Positions 34,088 to 46,800 of a stretch of DNA of 64,000 nucleotides are shown here, one piece after another. The number at the start of each line of letters is the position of its first letter. Positions within the stretch are counted from its first letter, which is position 1. This DNA comes from Imbricaverruca yamaguchii (Eukaryota; Arthropoda; Thecostraca; Neoverrucidae). The notes under the pieces were generated by a model, which worked only from the letters and a program-made list of their open reading frames with translations, did no database searches and had not been told where the DNA came from. The stretch is from assembly GCA_034440575.1 (NCBI GenBank), contig JAOTOL010001466.1:707001-771000 (forward strand). Reading direction: 5' to 3'. A program made the translations under genes and the position numbers.

Positions 34088-34221
34088 CCAACAGCCAAGA
34101 ACACTGGGGTGCGACAGAATGTCCAAGCACCAGAATGTCCAAGTGTAAGGCAGCTCCATGATTAGCATGGAACCCTATGTAAGTCTTGGACATTCTATCG
34201 TACTTCAGTGTTCTGGGTTGT
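34088..34221. repeat. Long imperfect inverted repeat (about 36-bp arms)
   Basis: The arm at 34088-34126 (containing CAAGAACACTGGGGTGCGAC and AGAATGTCCAAG) matches the complement of 34184-34221 (CTTGGACATTCTATCG and CAGTGTTCTGGGTTG) with a few mismatches and a spacer of about 57 bases. This may be a fold-back element or the two ends of a deleted DNA transposon. AGAATGTCCAAG is also repeated directly at 34131-34142. Confidence 0.7.
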
Positions 34222-34286
34222 TTAGTAATCCAAAACATTGAAACTGTCTTTGCCTTTGCTTTCCTTATTGTAGTAGTAGTTTGGGC

Positions 34287-34905
34287 TTCTTGGCTTAATG
34301 CAATGCCAATGATCACATGATACGAGGTGCGTTTGTGGTTTATGGTCATCATAAAATACCAGCGATTTTCTCCTTCAAACTAGTTATTTAGCATAATGTC
34401 TGAAGCTTGCACATTACGACACCATGACAGTCTGACCACATCAGGAAATACGCGACTAGACTGATCAGTCACTACCTGCATGTTGTAAAACTGGCAAATA
34501 AGGAAGGAGCTACCTGAAAAATACAATCCAACATACAAAAGTCGTTTCTTGTTAACTCCTCTGACATTGGACCTGATGCAAATGTCAGCATGCGATCGCC
34601 CCTGTCGTAAGCGTAGTCAGATTCGTCTTGGGATTCGTCATCGTGCAATCTAAATCGAACGTTTACATTGCCATGCTTCGCACGCTTAACTAACTTGGGA
34701 ATTACTTTGCCTTGTCTGCTCCGAAGTGGCACTAATGGCCATCCTCTAAAAGTCTTCGTTTCTGTTGATTTTCTGGTAGCATTATTGCCATTCTTCTTGG
34801 AGCAATATATTGGTTTTTTGGCTTAATGCAATGCCAGTGATCACACGACACGTTGTGACCTACTGTTTGTGGTTTCGCGTCCTTATAAAATAGTATCGAT
34901 TTTTC
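34287..34905. repeat. Diverged direct duplication of about 90 bp
   Basis: 34287-34373 and 34813-34905 share GGCTTAATGCAATGCCA, TGATCACA, TTTGTGGTTT and ATAAAATA in the same order. The second copy lies within the frame upstream of the MULE-like remnant, so the duplicated piece may belong to that element. Confidence 0.65.
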
Positions 34906-34959
34906 CATTCCTTTGGCATGCGCGTTGTTACAACAGAGATTGTGGAGACGCATGTCCAA
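34472..34959 (-). pseudogene. Mutator-like (MULE) transposase remnant
   Basis: The minus-strand frame 34732-34472 contains RMLTFASGPMSEELTRNDFC followed by MLDCIFQVAPSLFASFTT. This matches the start of the MULE transposase core, where a strand-helix RxLxFAT...L leads to the first catalytic Asp in a DGTFxxxPxLFxQLYT motif. Here the Asp is present (LDCIF) but Gly-Thr is replaced by Cys-Ile. The upstream frame 34959-34732 (ending LPENQQKRRLLEDGH) overlaps out of register by one base, consistent with a frameshift in one gene. Downstream the expected IHG and later catalytic motifs are absent. Most of the gene is lost and it cannot be active. Confidence 0.45.
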
Positions 34960-36841
34960 ACATACTTTAAATAGCTAACCAGCGTTTTCCATATATCCAC
35001 AGTGAAGCGGCTTGACGGGCTTCATTCAGCAAAAGCCCTTGGCCCAAGGCAGAGCTTTGAGGAAATCATTGCGAGTGGCCAGCAATATTGACGCTGATGA
35101 GCTCAGTATGCAGTGCATGGCTAGTCGATCGGCTCTGCTAACATATGCAACTATTGAGGAGCTCACCTGGTTATTGCCGGTAGAGAGGCTCGAACCTCTA
35201 CAGGAGTAGTGAAGTCTGCTCGTCTTCGTGATGGTGTCCTTTGTTTACGGTACCATTTTACATGAAAATATAGTCCAAGTGCTCCCGTGTTCAGAACTAT
35301 ACCAAACGCGACCGGAATGCAGCCGATCTTTGGTGGATACATGTACAGAACAAGCTCTTTTTAGCTAAAATATCACTTGAATATGTCTTCCAGATTCAAC
35401 GACGAAATCGCATCTTCACACGTACGTCAGGTATGAAGTGAGATAAACAGGTCATTAGAATCAAAAGGTACCCTCTGGGCGAATTTGTCACCTGTGATAT
35501 TTTTGTCCACACATCCAAAATACCTTCAGACGCCACAGACACTAGCAACCTTTACACTAGCCTGATATGGGTGGTGGTATCCACTGGCGAATCAAGAAAC
35601 TAGTGTTCAACCTCTTTGAGGGCAAGCTAATAATGTTCTTCAATTAAAATATTCTATCAGAATTGGGTAGCTGTGTTGGGGTTGAAATATAGCAAAGTAA
35701 AACGTTCTTGATAAAGTAAGTCAAGATTCTGAGAAATCTGTTGGAAGTTGCTGCTGGTTTTCTTTAGGATTGGCCACTTTTCGATGGTATGGCCGAATTG
35801 GTCCCTCGAGATCTGCCAATGGTCGAATGCAAATAAAACAGGTCTCAGAGCGCGGAGTCTCCGCTAGGGACTCTACTGTTTTCACCCGACCGGTGTTTCT
35901 TTTTCTTTGGCATTTGCTGTCTCCCGGAGGACCAAACACCAGAATGGATATAGATGTTATATTTGCTGTGTGGGTGCACAGTATCATGTTTTCGCACAGT
36001 CTGTCGGCCGACGGTTGTCTAGCCCGCAAATTCGGATTCCAATCACATTAAAATGAAATGTTCTCATGCAAAAAACCGTAGCACCTAAGTACACATACAC
36101 ATACCTAGCACTTAAGTAGAGAAGTAGACACACTAGGAGAAAATAAAATGGGAACCGGGATTGCAGAACAGAGTAACATCCAAAGGGACTAGAATACGCT
36201 GAAGCCATGACCAGAAAATGCATAGAAATGCTTGTGGTGCAAATGTCATCCTATGGCAAATTAAGAAAAGGTTGATGCTGCCATGTACGCATTCATAACT
36301 TACACTGTTGGCTAGCTGGCTGTAGCTACTATATGTACACCATATAGCTCATAAAGAAGTTCATCTGCTCAGCCTGACCCGGACCGACCGGCCACGCGCC
36401 GGGCCGGCCCGCCAGCCACGCCGCTGAAACATTAACAACCGCTGTATTCCGAGAAACCCCACCTCCTGGCCGCGGCCCGATCTTCAACACGTGCCGCCTC
36501 CTCCGGAATGCCGCCGTCGCCCTCACCGGCACCGTCCCGGCATCCGGCGGCGTCTCCCGGCCGCTCCCCACTCCCGATTCCTGGACATTTACATGCAGTC
36601 CTTCGCCGATCATTATGTATGTATGAGGGAGCTCGACGGGGCCCGTCGATTTACGATGAAAATATGAAATCTCGGCAGCCTGGAGGAGGCCTGACGGAAA
36701 TAACATTTTGCGTAACTTATCAAGTCTGAGGGCAGCACACCTTCTTCTGGAGGAGGCTGCCAGGAAAAACTGCGCAAAAAGAACTCTGGTAAAATGAATT
36801 GACGTAATCTGGCGGGAGAGCAACAGCGTCGAGAGCCAGCA
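34960..36841. other. No recognised gene; CpG-rich near 36.36-36.6 kb
   Basis: Two frames have protein-like composition but no family I recognise: plus 35012-35209 (65 codons) and minus 36029-35721 (102 codons, including CFICIRPLADLEGPIRPY). 36360-36600 is CpG-rich. Confidence that any is a gene is low. Confidence 0.35.
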
Positions 36842-36990
36842 GTCAGTTATCTCCAGTCACCACCTGCCACCACCACCACCACCTGCTCTGTCGGTCTCTA
36901 GTCGCCACCTGCCACTGAGCTGTTGGTCTCCAGTCACCACCTGACATTGCTCTGTCGGTCTCCAGTCACCACCTCACCACCTGCGGGGGG
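36842..36990. repeat. Degenerate repeat of about 48 bp, 3-4 copies
   Basis: Recurring CTCCAGTCACCACCTG and CTCTGTCGGTCT words with a short (CAC)n expansion at 36867-36880. Confidence 0.8.
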
Positions 36991-38527
36991 AGATCGATCG
37001 GTCATCGCGCCACTGGCAACTGGTGACCGGGGTCTTATCTGCGGACATTTCTCTGGCTACGGCGTCATTGTTGCCGTCACGTGCGGTCGTAGTGCCCGCA
37101 CCGGGCTGACCAGAAGGTGAAGGGCTCAGACCTGCACAAGGGAAAACAACGTGAACCGAGCAGGCCCGACCAGCTGCACAAACGGAGAACAAACAGCCAC
37201 GGTTAACTTGTACTGACACCGTGCGACAGTCATCACGTATCATTCCGTCCTGGAGTTCCGGCCGATGCTATATATGGCAGAATGCCAGAAAGCTGGCACC
37301 CCTCTTGCCGAGAGAGGCGCCTCTTATGGGAGTTTTGAGTGCAGCTTCCTTTTCCACCCCCAGCGGAACGGATTTTTTTTTGTAGCCAAAGATGTCCTAT
37401 TCAAAGGAGAAAAGTGTGTTCTTGTGAGCAGAAAAGGCTCAAGTACTTCAGCATGCTGGAGTGCTCTCAAGTTCCCCCACTCCCCAGCGTGAAGGCTCCG
37501 CTCACCGAAATGTCCTCGGAGGGGCGTCGAAGGCGCACCTTGGAGGAAATGTGCACCTCCATCTCCCTCTATGAGTGTCTCTGGGTCCGTCGGGGCTTCA
37601 ATGCAGATGAATGACAAATTGAATGCCTTTACGTGCTTAGTCATGTCATTCCAATATATTGTGCCGAGGTCAGTTATTGCAATATTTGCAAAAAAAAGTC
37701 AGGTGTAAGAGATACCACGTATTGTTACTACGGATAGTTGCATATAGCGTCCTCAGCGCCATCATTTTATCATACCAAGGAGGCGTCGATATCACCAGTT
37801 CGAGTTGCTAGTAAGATGCGAACGCAAAGCTCTACCCATGAGTCATTCAATGGATCAATCAACTTGAAATTCATGTCAATTTGTTCCATAACCCATGATG
37901 TCCGGTTCCCTACTCTTCCCATCATAGGGATATGCGAGGCAATGGCTAACTAGCTGTAGATGTCAAACTAAGCAAATTGATAGCGTGTCTCATAGGCATT
38001 CACAAATATATCATGCGTATATTCGCCTATATCACAAGCATTTATGCTGTCAGCTGCATTAGGCATTGCGCAGTAAACTTGGCAAGCCAAATCCACGTAT
38101 TAGCCGCGATGGCAGTAACTTCAAAGTGTGTACACCAAGAAACAAAATGGAAAAACACAACAACTTTCAATCATCAAAGATAAATTAGAGGCTGCCGGTC
38201 CAGGAAACTAACAAGTGGGGTGTCAAAACAGTAAAAATACTTCATTAACGTTCTTCGGCTGGGGTAATTCGTCTCATTAAAGCTGTTGGCTGCCTGGTGT
38301 AAGACTTCTGAATAATATGCATCGTTGCATAGCACGAAAGGCGAACAAAGATAACGCATTTACAAAAGCTAATGAGCTTCAAAATAACATGAAGGTTTGT
38401 TATCAAATCACTTCAAAGCCAATTAATCCCATGCGGAAAGAATACCACCAAACAAAAACTGCAGATAATCAGATGAACCCAGCATGAGCAGAAGCCATGT
38501 CATCACATTATTGCTTGTCTTGCCATC
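36991..38527. other. No recognised gene
   Basis: Unique sequence. Overlapping frames on both strands at 37265-37644 have no recognised domain. Confidence 0.5.
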
Positions 38528-38610
38528 TGTGTGTGTGTGAGTGTGTGTGTGTGCATGTGTGTGTGTGTGTTTGTGTATGTGTGTGTGTGTATGTCTGTGT
38601 GTGTGTATGT
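38528..38610. repeat. (GT)n microsatellite, imperfect
   Basis: About 80 bases of GTGTGT with ATGT, TTGT and GAGT interruptions. Confidence 0.95.
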
Positions 38611-41600
38611 CGTAGGCAACGCCTGAAAACCGGGGCTTCATGATTCGCCAGCAATGGCACAGGTATTCAAGGAGTTAATCTTGTTTCAGCAAATGACTGA
38701 AAATGTTGCTATGTGAAATGCGCGACATGAACCAGACAAGTGCTTCAAGCTCATGAAATGCACCACATTGCACTATTTGCATAGACATTACATGAAGCGT
38801 CCAATCGATAAACGTCATTTCCTTCCCAAAATAATTCCTTCGTAATTATTTCAGGTGTTGTGCAAGTCCTCGACTTTTCGCGTCTTCCATGGCAGCCACG
38901 AATTGCTTTGAACGCGCGGTGCGCGTGGATACCATGCCCTGGCTGGTGTCTTGGCGAGAACAAGCGGTCAGTATCGCATCATACTTCGTAGGATCTGACT
39001 GCTGCCGCGAGAATCATGCGAGCCGAAGAGGAACAGACCGCCCAAGCTCATGCTATATTATGGAAGTATCTGACAAGTTTCTGATAAAAACCGAGGAATG
39101 ATCAGAATGAAATATACCATGTGGTGTGTATGAATACTTTTTGAAAGTGATCTAGCTTCACCACATGAAAGCTTCCAGATTAACCTGAGGATAACAATAA
39201 GATGGTGGTCATGTTCGACTTGTAAGCAAACAAGAAAATAATCCGTAGATAAGCTTCATATAATTTGGGCAGTCGACAAAGTCTGTTAAACACGGGATGA
39301 CAAATTGCCACCATGTTTCAGATTAACCATTTCCTCAAACTGATATCCTGCGCTAAATTGAGCTGGTGGGGGCTTTTTATCCGAAGCTTGACATGACATA
39401 AACTGCACAAGTCGTGGAATGACCAACAGCCCTTGGACATTCCTTGAAACGCCAAATAGATCGCTCGAATTTGTCTGACGAGAACATCCATATTGTCATC
39501 ACAATGTTTACTTAGCTACTCTCTGGCATGTCATGGAATACCATAACATATCAAAACTGAACTGTTACAAGAGTGATCAGCATGGCTAAAAATGTCAAAA
39601 CACTCACTTCGGACGCGGCTTTCGGACACCGCTCAGTGCCGTGAATAGACTTCCGCTCCCCAGAACATACAACTATTGTGTGCTACCTCGCTTGACCGCG
39701 GGATGGAAGCGAAGAGGCGTCTTATCTCCAGGGGCATCGTGCTCCGCTTTCCCATATCTGAAGCTTCACTTGTATCACATAATCTGTGGATTATTGGTTC
39801 CCGATATGGGGAGACAAATGGAAGCGACGAAGACATTTATTGAAAATACAGCCCACTTGAACTGACTGAGCCAGGGGAGATAAAAGACCATTACCAAGCG
39901 TTTATGTTTGGACATTAAGGAGATCCAGGGGGCAGGGACATGTTCTCTCCAAACGGAAAGGCGGCGCTCCTCGGACTGGAGAAGGAGCCCCCAGGTGCGC
40001 TCTAGTACAACCCTGAGTTTGTCGGCCAAGAGTGCACTTATAAGCACGAAGGTGCTCTCTCCATAGACACATAAGTGCAGCACCTTGACGCTGTGTCGAT
40101 CAGTAGCACCGCCCCTCTCCCCCAGGCCTGAGGTCATAGTTCCGGTTGACCTGACCTTAAATCACACCGCCTATTGTTGATAGCACATTTCAAGGACTGT
40201 CGTATAGCGTTCGCCGTTTGTTTCTATGTTACAGGTCCTGAAATATGTGTCAATATCTGAGAGTCCCACCCGATCTGGTCGAATTTGACCTATGATGGCC
40301 CAGTGACCTGAATATTGACCTGAGCGAAAAAAATGACCGAACACTTTCTATACAGCCTGTCACCAGCTACCCAACGCCGTTTTCTGTTTGTCACTAGCTA
40401 GCATAGTTCTAGAGATCTTATGGGGCAGACATCTGCCCCCCGGACATGCGAAGTTGGCGCGGACCGCCGGACGTGCGAGTGCTATGGCTGTAACTACACC
40501 TACACACAAAATGCTCCTACTTATTCTACCCAAACCACCCACTGCCGTTGTCGAGCTGTGTCGGGGGGGGTAGGCCGGACCGTAGGCACGTGCACCTCCC
40601 ACCAACACCTATACTGTCAGCGCTTCGTCATGCTCCTCATCTAAGCTACCGCCGGGTAGTGCCGCTGGAATGCGTAGCCGTACAAAAACAGCTGTTCAAG
40701 CTGACACTTACTAACGACACACGCACACACAGCTGTTCAAACTGATACCGGCTAGCGAGCGCGACGCTTGTGCGCTGCAAACGTCGCTGGCCACGCGTAT
40801 CGTAACGGCGCACGATTGACCTTGGGCACGGCGGAGTCAGGTGTCCTCGCCGTCGACCCCGTGCGGACAGACCGGGCCTAAGCGTCATGTCACGCAGCCG
40901 CCTCGAATGTTTGCGCCGGGTCATGTGTCCGTTTGCCGCATTCGTCCCTGAGCCGGCGACACATTCCGCCACGTCCGCATACCGCAAACGGCACCGTCGA
41001 TCGTGGAGCGTCGTGATGGATGAGTGTTTATGCCACACCGAAGACCGTCCCGCGCCACCGGTGCGCCGAGTCCGGTGCCCCCCCCCCACCACCACCCCGG
41101 GGTGGAGCTGTGGCGTCCACTGAAGCCAATGACGTCATGGTGTTATCGGTCGGTGGCAGATCGTTGTGCACCAGGGTGAAAGGTGCGAGTCAGGGTCAGG
41201 TTCATTGGTGAATGATGGGCACCCGGTACAGCTGTGTGGACTTACTTGCATGATCTGTCAACAACACACCAAATTATTTGCTTTCATTGATATGCTCGTG
41301 CGGCTTCTGCAATCTTCCGAAGGTGGTGACCACATTGAGCTGCTCATCATTATGTCAGCAAGTGGGAATGTAGAGCATCTCAATTCAAGCCTAAACAGAT
41401 TTCACTAGCAGGGGCGACCCAGGTTTTTAAGGGGAAGAGGAAGCCCCGTGCTTTTTGAAGACCAAGGAAAAACGAAAGGTGTCTCGTGAATTATATAGGA
41501 AGCCTGCAAATTGCCTGGCTAGACTGTACCAATGTAAACAGCTGCGAAGGCAGATCGGCAATATCAAAGCGTGCTACCACAATTATTGAAGATACAGTAG

Positions 41601-41888
41601 TGCACGCGGGGCATATGTTTGCGGTTACTTCCACCGTGTCAACCTCAGCATGCATGGTACACACAACATCAAACTATCAACAATCAGCGATGGCAGGTAC
41701 ATAAAGCCCTGACATTGGGCCAGTCATGCTACAAGGAGGTCAAGAGCCATGATAAACAGGACAGTATTGATCAAACAAGCCAGTAATAGGCTAGCCAAAA
41801 TGCCAGACCAGGTCTTAGTGTCATGTGAGTCTTAGCTTGAAACTCCAGTTCTGCAGCATAATTGTACAGGCTGACCCGCCCATGAGCG
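38611..41888. other. No recognised gene; possible single hAT-like terminus
   Basis: Unique sequence. CpG-richer at 40390-41110. A run of C at 41080-41087. At 41409 the sequence CAGGGGCGACCCAGGTTTTT resembles a hAT-type 5' terminus, but no matching right end or target duplication was found. Confidence 0.45.
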
Positions 41889-43386
41889 TCACCACGACTG
41901 GAAAAGCTGACGACGGATCGCCGTCGTCCGACTGTGTTGAGCGGATGGGATATCCCTCTTCAGGCACCAACAACAGTCCGCCGGAAAGTTCACATCCCAC
42001 CAACCTTGGTAGCGTTCTTCCATCACCCGTATGTCTTTGTGGAAGCGTTCTCCCTGCTCTTCACTGTAATCTCCACAGTTATCTGGGAAATAATCTAGAT
42101 GGGACCTAAAGAAGTGCATTTTTACCGACATTCGAGCACCAAGTTGCTGAAAACTGTCCATCAACTCATCGACGACCTTCACGTATTCCGCATTTCTGTG
42201 ATTACCCAGGAAGTTGGTGATGATTGACTTCAAGGACAGCCATGCAGAGATCTCGGACTGTTCCAGACATTCTTCGAATCGAGTATCCTTCATGAGCTCC
42301 CTTATCGGAGGACCGTCGAATACACCAGCCTTCAGCTTCTCTCTGCTCACATGAGGAAATTTCTGTCCCAAAAATGCAAATCCTCGTTCTTCTTTATCCA
42401 GTGCTTTCACAAATTTTTTCATCAAACCGAGTTTCATATGGAGTGGTGGAAGTAGGATTTTCTGTGGTTCAACCAGGGCGCGTGACTGCACGTTGTGGGA
42501 GCCAGGTTCAAATACATGCCTGGATGGCCAGTCGCGTTGTACATAGTGCTGTTTGTCAGCCCGACTGTCCCAGAGGCACAGAAAGCATGGATATTTCGTG
42601 TAGCCGCCCTGCAGCTCAAGGACGAGACCTACTACCTTGAGGTCACCACAGATCAGCCAACCATGCTCTTTGTAGTTCAAAGCAGACAACAAAATTTCCA
42701 TGCTGTTATGCGTTTCCTCGAGGCAGGCTCCTACTCGAGGAGTCTATGAACAGCCTCCATTCTGCCGGGTTGTACTCTGCACTCTGTACTAGACCTGCGA
42801 TGTTGTTGCAGTAGACTAGAGAATGTTCTTCGTCGAAGGGAAAGTATTCTCTGAATTCTTTTTCCGGATTCCGATACCAAAAGAATGTCGTTTCAGGCGC
42901 CAGCAAACGTTTCTCGCGGAGCCGTGAACCCAGCACCTGAGCAGATTCCTTGGACAAGTTCAGATCCCTCGTTAGGTCATTGAGCTCAGCTTGGTTCAAC
43001 GGTACCGGTCGATCGTTCTCGGTCGGTTCATATGCACCAGACGTGTCTGCGTCCATTTCATCCCCACTAGAGTCGGAAGATGACTCGATGTCGACATCGG
43101 GTTCAGGGATGGGGATATCTAGACCATGAGGGACTGGTTTGATGGCTGATGGCACATCCTGATATTTTACATGCTTTTATTTCTTTCGATTTACTCCTTT
43201 CAGATCTGTCATACAAAAATAGCAGTCGGTGGTATGCTCCTTTCCCTCCCGCCACACCATGGGAATGCCGAACGGCATGGATTTCCGGGTCTTGTTCTTC
43301 CAGGCTCGTAGGCCTTCCACACATGACTTGCAGCAGATAGGAGGGGCAAACGGCTTGTCCTGATCACCAAGTTTCACACTTCTCAC
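41889..43386 (-). pseudogene. Decayed multicopy transposon-like protein gene
   Basis: Three consecutive minus-strand blocks belong to one protein. Block 1 (43386-43177) reads VKLGDQDKPFAPPICCKSCV, then FGIPMVWREGKEHTTDCYFC: two Cys pairs that look like a zinc-binding domain. An in-frame TAA at 43179-43177 separates it from block 2 (43176-42706, containing VPSAIKPVPHGLDIPIPEPD). Block 2 ends shortly after FIDSSSRSL, and block 3 (42701-41889) continues in another frame with ALNYKEHGWLICGDLKVVG, GYTKYPCFLCLWDSRADKQH and GERFHKDIRVMEERYQGWW. From memory this family is common in many copies in arthropod and other animal genomes, usually unannotated and transposon-associated. About 20 codons expected after SSSRSL are missing, so a small deletion explains the frameshift. 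The N-terminal end before 43386 is not found. Confidence 0.75.
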
Positions 43387-43879
43387 TTCTCTCCGCTACT
43401 GATATACCATACTGCAGTATGCATACTGATAAATCAGTGTGTGAGTTGTTATCTTTGACGTAGTGTGAAAACTTGAGCTAATCGAGAAAAAATGGATAGT
43501 ATTTTCGGATTCAGCACACGAAACTTGTATTAGAACAGCTGAGAAACTTCCGACCTTTTGAAAAAAAGTTTTGAAACGCAGGCCAATGTAATTATTACCT
43601 TTACTGCAGCCAGAATCTTGGCGATTTCCCGGCTATCAAACTGCACGCATGCTCAGTTGAGTGCCACATAAACCATTCAATACGGCATGACAGGCAATCT
43701 CAATATTCATTGATGAAAATAACGGGCCCAAAGACCCATTTTATCGAAAATTATGCAGTTCCCTTCTCCGAATTGCATGACCAGGATGCTGGTTCGGTGT
43801 TCTGAACGGTGGTCTTGAACGTTCGGTGTATTTGACTGTCGTTGAATTAAGCATTGCGCGCATTAGGTGGTATATGTGA
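43387..43879. other. No recognised feature
   Basis: Unique AT-rich sequence between the transposon relic and the large minisatellite. Confidence 0.5.
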
Positions 43880-46800
43880 CTCTGTGTCCCGACATATGCA
43901 CATGTCAACATGTGTGCAGACTGTCCTGTGAGGCCGACATGTGCTCAGGCTGTTCCAGTGGGCCAACATGTGTCGATAGTGTCCTGCACGGCCCGACATA
44001 TGTCGGCGATATTCTGCACGATCCGACATCGACCAGCATAACACACAGTCCGACATGTGCCGACAGTGTCATACACGGTCCGACATATGTCGACATTGCC
44101 TTACAAGGTCCGACAGTGTTGACAATGTCCTGCACGGTCAGACATGTGTCGACAATAGTCCTATGCACGGTCCGAAATGTATCGGTGGTGTGTGATGCAA
44201 GGTCCGACACGTGTCGGCGGAATGTCACATGTACCCGACATGTATCGGTGGTGTGTGATGCAAGGTCCGGCATGTGTCGGCTGTGTGTCCCGCTCGGTCC
44301 GACATGTGTCAGCGGTGCATCCCAATCTGTCCGATGTGTCGGCGGTGTTCGGTCCGACATGTGTTGGCGGTGTGTCCTCTCTGTCCGATGTGTCGGCGGT
44401 GTCCCTCTCTGTCCGACATGTGTCGGCGGTGTGTCCCGCTCTGTCCGATGTGTCGGCGGTGTCCTCTCTGTCCGACAAGTGTCGGCGGTGTGTCTCTCTG
44501 TCCGATGTTTCGGCGGTGTCCTCTCTGTCCGACATGTGTCGGCGGTGTACCTCTCTGTCCGATGTGTCGGCGGTGTCCCTCTCTGTCCGACATGTGTCGG
44601 CGGTGTGTCCCGCTCTGTCCGACATGTGTCGGCGGTGTCCCTCTCTGTCCGACATGTGTCGGCGGTGTGTCTCGCTCTGTCCGACATGTGTCGGCGGTGT
44701 CCCTCTCTGTCCGACATGTGTCGGCGGTGTGTCCCGCTCTGTCCGACATGTGTCGGCGGTGTGTCCTCTGTCCGATGTGTCGGCGGTGTCCCTCTCTGTC
44801 CGACATGTGTCGGCGGTGTGTCCTCTCTGTCCGATGTGTCGGCGGTGTTCTCTGTCCGACATGTGTCGGCGGTGTGTCCTCTCTGTCCGATGTGTCGGCG
44901 GTGTTCTCTCTGTCCGACATGTGTCGGCGGTATGTCCCGCTCTGTCCGACATGTGTCGGCGGTGTGTCCCGCTTTGTCCGACACGTGTCGGCGGCGTGTC
45001 CTGTACGGTCCGACATGTGTCGGCAGTGTATCCCTCTCTGTCCGACATGTGTCGGCGGTGTGTCCCGCTCTGTCCGATGTGTCGGCGGTGTGTCCCTCTC
45101 TGTCCGACATGTGTCGGCGGTGCATCCCGCTCTGTCCGATGTGTCGGCGGTGTGTCCCTCTCTGTCCGACATGTGTCGGCGGTGTGTCCCGATATGTCCG
45201 ACATGTATCAGCGGTGTCCCGCTCTGTCCGACATGTATCGGTGGTGTGTCCCGCTCTGTCCGACACGTGTCGGCGGTGTCCCTCTCTGTCCGACAAGTGT
45301 CGGCGGTGTGTCCCTCTCTGTCCGATGTGTCGGCGGTGTCTCTCTCTGTCCGACATGTGTCGGCGGTGTCTCTCTCTGTCCGACATGTGTCGGCGGTGTC
45401 CCTCTCTGTCCGACATGTGTCGGCGGTATGTCCCGCTATGTCCGACATGTGTCGGCGGTGTCCCTCTCTGTCCGACATGTGTCGGCGGTATGTCCCGCTC
45501 TGTCCGATGTGTCGGCGGTGTCCCTCTCTGTCCGACAAGTGTCGGCGGTGTGTCCCTCTCTGTCCGATGTGTCGGCGGTGTCTCTCTCTGTCCGACAAGT
45601 GTCGGCGGTGTGTCCCGCTCTGTCCGACAAGTGTCGGCGGTGTGTCCCGCTCTGTCCGATGTGTCGGCGGTGTCCCTCTGTCCGACAAGTGTCGGCGGTG
45701 TGTCCCTCTCTGTCCGATGTGTCGGCGGTGTCTCTCTCTGTCCGACAAGTGTCGGCGGTGTGTCCCGCTCTGTCCGATGTGTCGGCGGTGTCCCTCTCTG
45801 TCCGACATGTGTCGGCGGTGTCCCTCTCTGTCCGATGTGTCGGCGGTGTCCTCTCTGTCCGACATGTGTCGACGGTGCATCCCTCTCTGTCCGATGTGTC
45901 GGCGGTGTGTCCCTCTCTGTCCGACATGTGTCGGCGGTGTCCCTCTCTGTCCGACATGTGTCGGCGGTGTGTCTCGCTCTGTCCGACATGTGCCGGCGGT
46001 GTTCCTCTCCGTCCGACAAGTGTCGGCGGTGTGTCCCGCTCTGTCCGATGTGTCGGCGGTGTCTCTCTGTCCGACAAGTGTCGGCGGTGTGTCCCTCTCT
46101 GTCCGATGTGTCGGCGGTGTCTCTCTCTGTCCGACAAGTGTCGGCGGTGTGTCCCGCTCTGTCCGATGTGTCGGCGGTGTCCCTCTCTGTCCGACATGTG
46201 TCGGCGGTGTCTCTCTCTGTCCGACATGTGTCGGCGGTGTGCCCCGCTCTGTCCGACATGTGCCGGCGGTGTGTCCCTCTCTGCCCGACATGTGTCGTCG
46301 GTGTCCCGCTCTGTACGGCACATGTCGGCGGTGTTCCTCTCTGTCCGATGTGTCGGCGGTGTGTCCCTCTCTGTCCGACATGTGTCGGCGGTGTGTCCCG
46401 CTCTGTCCGATGTGTCGGCGGTGTCCCTCTCTGTCCGACAAGTGTCGGCGGTGTGTCCTCTCTGTCCGATGTGTCGGCGGTGTCTCTCTCTGTCCGACAT
46501 GTGTCGGCGGTGTCCCGCTCTGTCCGACAAGTGTCGGCGGTGTGTCCCGCTCTGTCCGATGTGTCGGCGGTGTCCCTCTCTGTCCGACAAGTGTCGGCGG
46601 TGTGTCCCGCTCTGTCCGATGTGTCGGCGGTGTGTCTCTCTCTGTCCGACAAGTGTCGGCGGTGTGTCCTCTCTGTCCGATGTGTCGGCGGTGTCCTCTC
46701 TGCCCGACATGTGCCGGCGGTGTTCCTCTCCGTCCGACATGTGTCGGCTGTGTATTCCGCTCTGTCCGACATGTGTCGGCGGTGTGTCCCTCTCTGTCCG

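Noticed and set aside
35165..35215. tRNA-like box B (GAGGCTCGAACCTC)
   Set aside because: It is a local inverted repeat readable both ways, and no convincing box A lies at the proper distance on either strand.
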